Source of the DNA: Candidatus Egerieousia excrementavium
GTDB taxonomy: Bacteria > Bacteroidota > Bacteroidia > Bacteroidales > UBA932
Assembly (NCBI GenBank): GCA_017694275.1
Contig: JADINB010000071.1
Span: 1-10,530, forward strand
DNA: 10,530 bases
Reading direction: 5' to 3'
Within the stretch, counting starts at the first letter, position 1; each line of letters begins with the position of its first letter. The notes beneath the pieces were generated by a model that worked only from the letters and a program-made list of their open reading frames with translations, was not told the DNA's origin and did no database searches. Below, piece after piece: positions 7,027 through 10,530 of the stretch. Position numbers and translations under genes: made by a program.

Positions 7027-8142
7027 TCAGACATTTTTATAAAATGGGGTCTTTACTACCACGGCTCTCAACAGCTTGCCTCTTATCCTTATGAATATTT
7101 CTGACGAAGCCTTGTAGAGAGGCGCTGCAACATAAGCCAGCCCGATTGCCTTCCCCAGAGAAGGAGACATGGTTCCCGAGGTAACAAACCCTATTGTTTC
7201 TCCACTCTCATTGCAAACTTCATACCCGTGTCGTGCAATACCCTTGTCTATCATTTCAAAACCGCACAATCTGCGGGTCAGACCGTTTGCCTTCTGCTTG
7301 AGCATGTAGTCCTTGTCTATGAAGTCTCCCTTGCTGTCAATGAACCTGGTAATCCATCCCAACCCGGCCTCCAGCGGAGATGTCGTATCATCTATATCGT
7401 TACCGTACAGGCAGAAACCCATTTCCAGACGGAGTGTATCCCTTGCTCCGAGGCCTACCGGACGTATCCCTTCCGGAGCACCCGCCTCAAATACCCCTTT
7501 CCACAGCCTGTCCGCATCCTCATTTGCCACATATATTTCGCATCCGCCAGCACCGGTATAGCCAGTCGTAGAGAAAATTGCATTTTCAATACCGGCAACT
7601 GTCATCTTCCTGAAAGTATAATATTCCATCTCTTCTACAGGATAGTCACATATTCTGCGCATTATCTTTAGCGCATTAGGCCCTTGAACGGCCAGCTGGC
7701 ATATTTCATCTGAAGCATTGTACAGCTCCTTGCCGGGAGTAATGCCGAACGACGGAGCATATTTGCAGAGATGCTCCCAGTCTTTTGCTATGTTGGCCGC
7801 ATTCACAACCAGCAGGTAAGTCTGTGAATCTATACAGTATACCAGCAGATCGTCCACTATTCCTCCGTTGCCGTTGGGCAGGCATGTATACTGGACCTTG
7901 CCCGGTATGAGCACAGAAGCGTCGTTCGATGTTACATACTGGATAAATCTCAATGCATCAGGGCCTTTTACCCAGAACTCACCCATATGCGAAACGTCAA
8001 AGACACCAACGTTGCCGCGTACTGCAAGATGTTCTTCCTTTATGCCCGTATACTCTACCGGCATGTTATAACCGGCAAAGGGGACCATTTTGGCCCCAAG
8101 TTCAATATGCTTTTGCGTGAAAGGCGTATTCTTTAATTCCAT
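7027..8142 (-). CDS. gcvT: Aminomethyltransferase, glycine cleavage system T protein
   Basis: GcvT takes the aminomethyl group from lipoyl-H protein and, with tetrahydrofolate, yields 5,10-methylene-THF and ammonia in the cytosol. The 371-residue protein has the normal length and family landmarks: an N-terminal TPFTQKHIELGAKMVPFAGY, VGVFDVSHMGEF (46-57), GGIVDDLLVY with the catalytic Asp at 97 or 98, STTGYTGAGGCEIY (191-204), GLGARDTLRLEMGF (230-243), SPLEAGLGW and a C-terminal FVTSGTMSPSLGKAIGLAYV. The ATG at 8142 is the natural start. The partner genes for H, P and L proteins are not in this window, so the full system must be encoded elsewhere. It lies 14 bp downstream of the SPOR lipoprotein gene and two bases upstream of the VOC gene, consistent with an operon. 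I see no glycine riboswitch in front of it. Confidence 0.98.
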   Translation of the reverse strand: MELKNTPFTQKHIELGAKMVPFAGYNMPVEYTGIKEEHLAVRGNVGVFDVSHMGEFWVKGPDALRFIQYVTSNDASVLIPGKVQYTCLPNGNGGIVDDLLVYCIDSQTYLLVVNAANIAKDWEHLCKYAPSFGITPGKELYNASDEICQLAVQGPNALKIMRRICDYPVEEMEYYTFRKMTVAGIENAIFSTTGYTGAGGCEIYVANEDADRLWKGVFEAGAPEGIRPVGLGARDTLRLEMGFCLYGNDIDDTTSPLEAGLGWITRFIDSKGDFIDKDYMLKQKANGLTRRLCGFEMIDKGIARHGYEVCNESGETIGFVTSGTMSPSLGKAIGLAYVAAPLYKASSEIFIRIRGKLLRAVVVKTPFYKNV

Positions 8143-8156
8143 GGCTGTCTATTTTA

Positions 8157-8639
8157 TTATTTGTGCAGATTCTGCTCGGGTGAATATATCCAGACATCGT
8201 AAGGGCACAGGTCGTTGTCCTCAATCTTCATTATCTCGCTCCAGGCCTCGCTATAAGAATCGCATCCGACTGCCGCCACCATGTCAAAGCCGTTTTTCAG
8301 TGCAATCCTTACAGGAGAATAGCCGGCCTTTTTTAGATTGGCGACCATGTTCTCTGCATTGAAATCCTTTTTGAAACTGCCCAATATGACATAATATTTA
8401 TGGGTCAGCTCCGTTTCATAAGGGAGTCTGGCCTGCTCCGCAAGTCTTATGGAATCCATCACGGCAATCTGCCTGAGGGAGTCTGCTACCCGCTGTTCCC
8501 TGGCACGCTGCAACTCCGCCTGCATGGCTTCAAGTTCGGCAGAGGTAGGCTTGCCCATTTGTTTTCTCACCCAATCGCATCCGGTCAGAGAAAATATCGC
8601 GACCGCCGCCAAAAGTAAAATTTTAGATTTCATACTCAT
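8157..8639 (-). CDS. SPOR-domain lipoprotein
   Basis: The 160-residue product begins with a lipoprotein signal (MSMKSKILLLAAVAIFSLTG) and a lipobox LTGC, with lipidated Cys21. A charged helical stretch at ~33-72, rich in Glu, Gln, Arg and Ala, probably forms a coiled coil. Residues ~80-152 resemble a SPOR domain: HKYYVILGSFKKDFNAENM opens like the usual YyvIvGSF...NA, then LKKAGYSPVRIA, a variable turn and VAAVGCDSYSEAWSEI. SPOR domains bind denuded peptidoglycan, often at division sites, so a cell-envelope role is plausible, with the protein anchored in a membrane facing the periplasm. Two ATG codons (8639 and 8633) are in frame and the longer is listed; the shorter gives MKSKILL, an equally good signal. 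It is the first gene of the minus-strand run and has a -7-like box 33 bases upstream. Its link to the metabolic genes that follow is not explained. Confidence 0.85.
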   Translation of the reverse strand: MSMKSKILLLAAVAIFSLTGCDWVRKQMGKPTSAELEAMQAELQRAREQRVADSLRQIAVMDSIRLAEQARLPYETELTHKYYVILGSFKKDFNAENMVANLKKAGYSPVRIALKNGFDMVAAVGCDSYSEAWSEIMKIEDNDLCPYDVWIYSPEQNLHK

Positions 8640-8706
8640 TGTCTCCCTGATTATTAGTTATCCACTGTTTACAAAGATAGACATAATGGGCGAATATTGA
8701 AAAAAA
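8640..8706. other. Divergent intergenic region between lipoprotein and DUF389 genes
   Basis: This 67-bp AT-rich gap must hold the promoters for both directions. The minus-strand -7 box is clear at 8672-8679. For the plus strand I see no full TAnnTTTG match; TATATTTA at 8710-8717 is close but falls after the preferred ATG. An A-run (8700-8707) sits directly at the plus-strand start, as is common in Bacteroidota translation initiation regions, which rarely use Shine-Dalgarno sequences. I see no convincing operator palindrome or terminator hairpin. Confidence 0.6.
8672..8679 (-). promoter_or_regulatory. Candidate Bacteroidota -7 box for the minus-strand gene run
   Basis: On the minus strand these bases read TATCTTTG, a full match to the Bacteroidota -7 consensus TAnnTTTG. 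Transcription would begin near 8664, giving a leader of about 25 bases before the ATG at 8639. About 19 bases further upstream the minus strand has TTTTTTC (the A-run at 8700-8706 read in reverse), which resembles a -33 box only loosely. The box lies in the 67-bp divergent gap, so it is well placed to drive the lipoprotein-gcvT-VOC-M28 genes. Confidence 0.55.
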
Positions 8707-10062
8707 ATGTATATTTACGCTATGAAATCTATATTGAGATATATACGCAGCATAGTCAATTTTTCCAACGACATAGACATTGCGGCAGCCAGGCATCAGA
8801 TAACAGCTGCAACCGAATTCAGGGGCAGCAATGTCTGGATTCTGATTTTTGCAGTGGCGGTCGTAAGCGTAGGTCTGAACATAAATTCAATACCGGTGGT
8901 GATAGGTGCAATGCTCATCTCTCCCCTGATGGGCCCTGTCATGGGAATCGGCCTTTCGCTCGGCGTAAACGACATGGAGCTGCTGCGCAAGTCATTCAAG
9001 AATCTCATTGTAATGACCTGCATAAGCATCTTTACCGCAACCGTCTATTTTCTTATAACCCCGCTTGCAATGGACAGTCCGTCGGAACTGCTGGCCAGGA
9101 CCTACCCCACGGTTTATGACGTACTTATAGCCTTTTTCAGCGGGCTTGCCGTAATTGTAGAGGTCTGCAGAAAGGAGAAAGGGACAGTCTTTGCCGGAGT
9201 AGCCATTGCAACAGCGCTCATGCCGCCGCTCGGGACTGCCGGATTCGGAATTGCCAACGGCAACATAGAGTACTTCATGGGTGCAATATATCTCTATTTC
9301 ATCAATTCTGCATTCATAGCACTTGCGGTCTTCCTTATGGTAAGATATATGAAGTTTCCCCTGGTAAGGATTTCAAATCCGCAAAAGGCGAAAAAAGTAC
9401 ACCGTGCCATAACCATATTTACGGTAATTCTGGTACTTCCAAGCATATATACAGCCGTTGTAGTAATAAAGGAGAACCGCTTTGAGACAAATGCAAGAAA
9501 GTTCGTGGAAGAGAACCGCACACTGGGCGGCAGTTACATATACGACTATTCCATCTCACACCGGGCCGGAAAATCGCTGCTTACTGTATCGATTGCAGGT
9601 GAAAGCATGACAGAAAACTCCATGGACGATTTCATGCAGCGGGCCTCAGACAGAGGAATAGATGAAAATGAACTTGCAATAAACCAGAACAGCACCTATG
9701 AGCCGGAAAGCAACAGCGAAGTGGTAAAAAGCATCTTCCAGCAAAGCGAAGACGAAATACGCCGTCGCGAAAAGCTGATAAGCGAAATGGAGGACGAACT
9801 GAGCCGCTATAGGGCAAAGGAGTTGCCAAGCAGCCAGATAGCTAAAGAACTTTATGTTGAATATCCTCAGATAAAATCTATTACCCTGGCACGCGGAATA
9901 AGGAGCGAGCCACAAGGCGGGGAAAATGGAGAAAAGGAGCAGGTTGTGGCATTCATAGAACTCAATGACAGGATTACGCCGGAACAGACCGCCAAAATAA
10001 GGCAATGGCTCTCTATCAGGCTGAAAAGCACCGACATAAAGGTAATAACAGACCCCTTATGA
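8707..10062 (+). CDS. DUF389 domain membrane protein
   Basis: The 451-residue protein has two halves. Residues ~42-255 are hydrophobic with about six to seven membrane segments and the DUF389 signatures GAMLISPLMGPVMGIGLSLG (68-87) and GVAIATALMPPLGTAGFG (164-181). Residues ~256-451 are soluble, with a highly charged helical stretch at ~343-370 (SEDEIRRREKLISEMEDEL) likely to be coiled coil. A C-terminal alpha/beta segment ends in PEQTAKIRQWLSIRLKSTDI. The role of DUF389 proteins is not established; a transport or membrane-organising function is often guessed. The ATG at 8707 follows an A-rich run and is used here; a second ATG at 8722 (MKSILRYIRS) is possible and would shorten the protein by five residues. 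The gene overlaps the next by four bases (ATGA). The segment at ~147-155, AVIVEVCRK, carries a Glu at the edge of a membrane stretch, which I cannot interpret. Confidence 0.92.
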   Translation: MYIYAMKSILRYIRSIVNFSNDIDIAAARHQITAATEFRGSNVWILIFAVAVVSVGLNINSIPVVIGAMLISPLMGPVMGIGLSLGVNDMELLRKSFKNLIVMTCISIFTATVYFLITPLAMDSPSELLARTYPTVYDVLIAFFSGLAVIVEVCRKEKGTVFAGVAIATALMPPLGTAGFGIANGNIEYFMGAIYLYFINSAFIALAVFLMVRYMKFPLVRISNPQKAKKVHRAITIFTVILVLPSIYTAVVVIKENRFETNARKFVEENRTLGGSYIYDYSISHRAGKSLLTVSIAGESMTENSMDDFMQRASDRGIDENELAINQNSTYEPESNSEVVKSIFQQSEDEIRRREKLISEMEDELSRYRAKELPSSQIAKELYVEYPQIKSITLARGIRSEPQGGENGEKEQVVAFIELNDRITPEQTAKIRQWLSIRLKSTDIKVITDPL

Positions 10063-10530
10063 AAATCCTGCCCATTTTTCTCTCTCTTGTCTCTATCCTG
10101 CCCTGGACAGGTTACGGACAGATGGTATCGGAAAGGATAAAGCCACAGTTGCCACAGTTTGTACCGCTGCTTCCAGAAAAGAACGATACTATCAGGATCT
10201 CCTTTATCGGAGACGTAATGCAGCATGGAAAGCAGATAAGAAGTGCGCTCATTCCGGGGAAGGAGCCATCAGACCCGCATTCATACGACTATTCTGCCGC
10301 ATTCAGGCATATAAGGGAATATATAACCGGTTCCGACCTTACGGTGGCCAACATGGAATTTCCTGTCGGCATTCCGCCATACACTGGATACCCTGAATTT
10401 TCCGCCCCCGTATCGATAGCCATGGAAGCGTCAAAAAGCGGAATTGGGCTCTTTCTGACGGCAAACAACCATCTGCTCGACAAATCAGAGGCAGGAATGG
10501 CAAGGACTCTCCACCTATACGATTCATTGG
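10059..10530 (+). CDS. CapA family protein (3' end beyond window)
   Basis: The gene starts at an ATG overlapping the DUF389 stop (ATGA), and 157 codons are visible before the window ends. The product opens with a Sec signal peptide (MKILPIFLSLVSILPWTGYG), so it is probably exported. The CapA/PgsA-type metallophosphoesterase-like fold follows: IRISFIGDVMQHGKQI (GDVM, Asp52), SDLTVANMEFPV (92-103, the usual NLE appearing as NME), and LFLTANNHLLD (131-141) with the conserved Asn-Asn-His. Family members take part in poly-gamma-glutamate capsule synthesis in Bacillus, but many Bacteroidota homologues stand alone without pgs/cap partners and their function is unknown. Here the partner is DUF389, not a capsule ligase, so I do not assign capsule synthesis. 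The missing part should be around 200 residues by comparison with the family. Confidence 0.9.
   Translation, partial: MKILPIFLSLVSILPWTGYGQMVSERIKPQLPQFVPLLPEKNDTIRISFIGDVMQHGKQIRSALIPGKEPSDPHSYDYSAAFRHIREYITGSDLTVANMEFPVGIPPYTGYPEFSAPVSIAMEASKSGIGLFLTANNHLLDKSEAGMARTLHLYDSL

Noticed and set aside
8710..8717. TATATTTA as a plus-strand -7 box for the DUF389 gene
   Set aside because: It misses the final G, lies inside the preferred coding start, and would leave an almost leaderless message from the second ATG, with no -33 box at the right distance.
8697..9119. 140-codon plus-strand frame overlapping the start of the DUF389 gene
   Set aside because: It is a frame-shifted reading of the DUF389 coding sequence, rich in His, Arg, Ser and Asn, with no membrane pattern or motif.
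1..10530. Mobile element, CRISPR array, phage or defence island
   Set aside because: All coding space is explained by housekeeping-type families with tight operon spacing; I saw no transposase, integrase, direct-repeat array, terminal inverted repeats or tRNA-linked attachment site.

Overview
The window looks like chromosomal core DNA from a member of the Bacteroidota, most likely Bacteroidales. Three things point there: a leucyl-tRNA synthetase with the long insertions and missing zinc cysteines seen in that group, two Bacteroidota-type -7 boxes (TAnnTTTG) at plausible promoter positions, and an M28 peptidase carrying a TonB C-terminal domain. No genus can be named from sequence reading alone. 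There is frequent ATA (Ile) codon use. Base composition looks even throughout, and no foreign island is evident.

Layout. Eight genes lie on the minus strand, read from right to left: a SPOR-domain lipoprotein (8157-8639), gcvT (7027-8142), a glyoxalase-like VOC protein (6638-7024), a secreted M28 peptidase/TonB-C fusion (5325-6641), leuS (2529-5282), a PhzF-family protein (1732-2529), and two tandem YitT-family membrane proteins (787-1713, and 1-776, cut by the window edge). Gaps are 0-18 bp or short overlaps, except for 42 bp before leuS. On the plus strand, diverging from a 67-bp intergenic region (8640-8706), are a DUF389 membrane protein (8707-10062) and a CapA-family protein (10059 to the window end), joined by a 4-base ATGA overlap. 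No stretch of more than 300 bases lacks a gene. I saw no tRNA, rRNA, CRISPR array, insertion sequence, attachment site or clear terminator.

How the genes may work together. The minus-strand run has the spacing of one or two transcripts. A -7-like box upstream of the lipoprotein gene could start the whole run, and another just upstream of leuS could add an internal start for leuS-phzF-yitT-yitT. The products do not form one pathway: they cover envelope functions (SPOR lipoprotein, M28/TonB-C), one-carbon metabolism (GcvT), a metal-dependent VOC enzyme, translation (LeuRS) and membrane proteins. This looks like housekeeping clustering. I do not see an obvious new defence or mobile system. The observations most worth checking are the M28 protein, whose general-base Glu position reads Gln (Q173) and which is fused to a TonB C-terminal domain, and the coupled DUF389-CapA pair.
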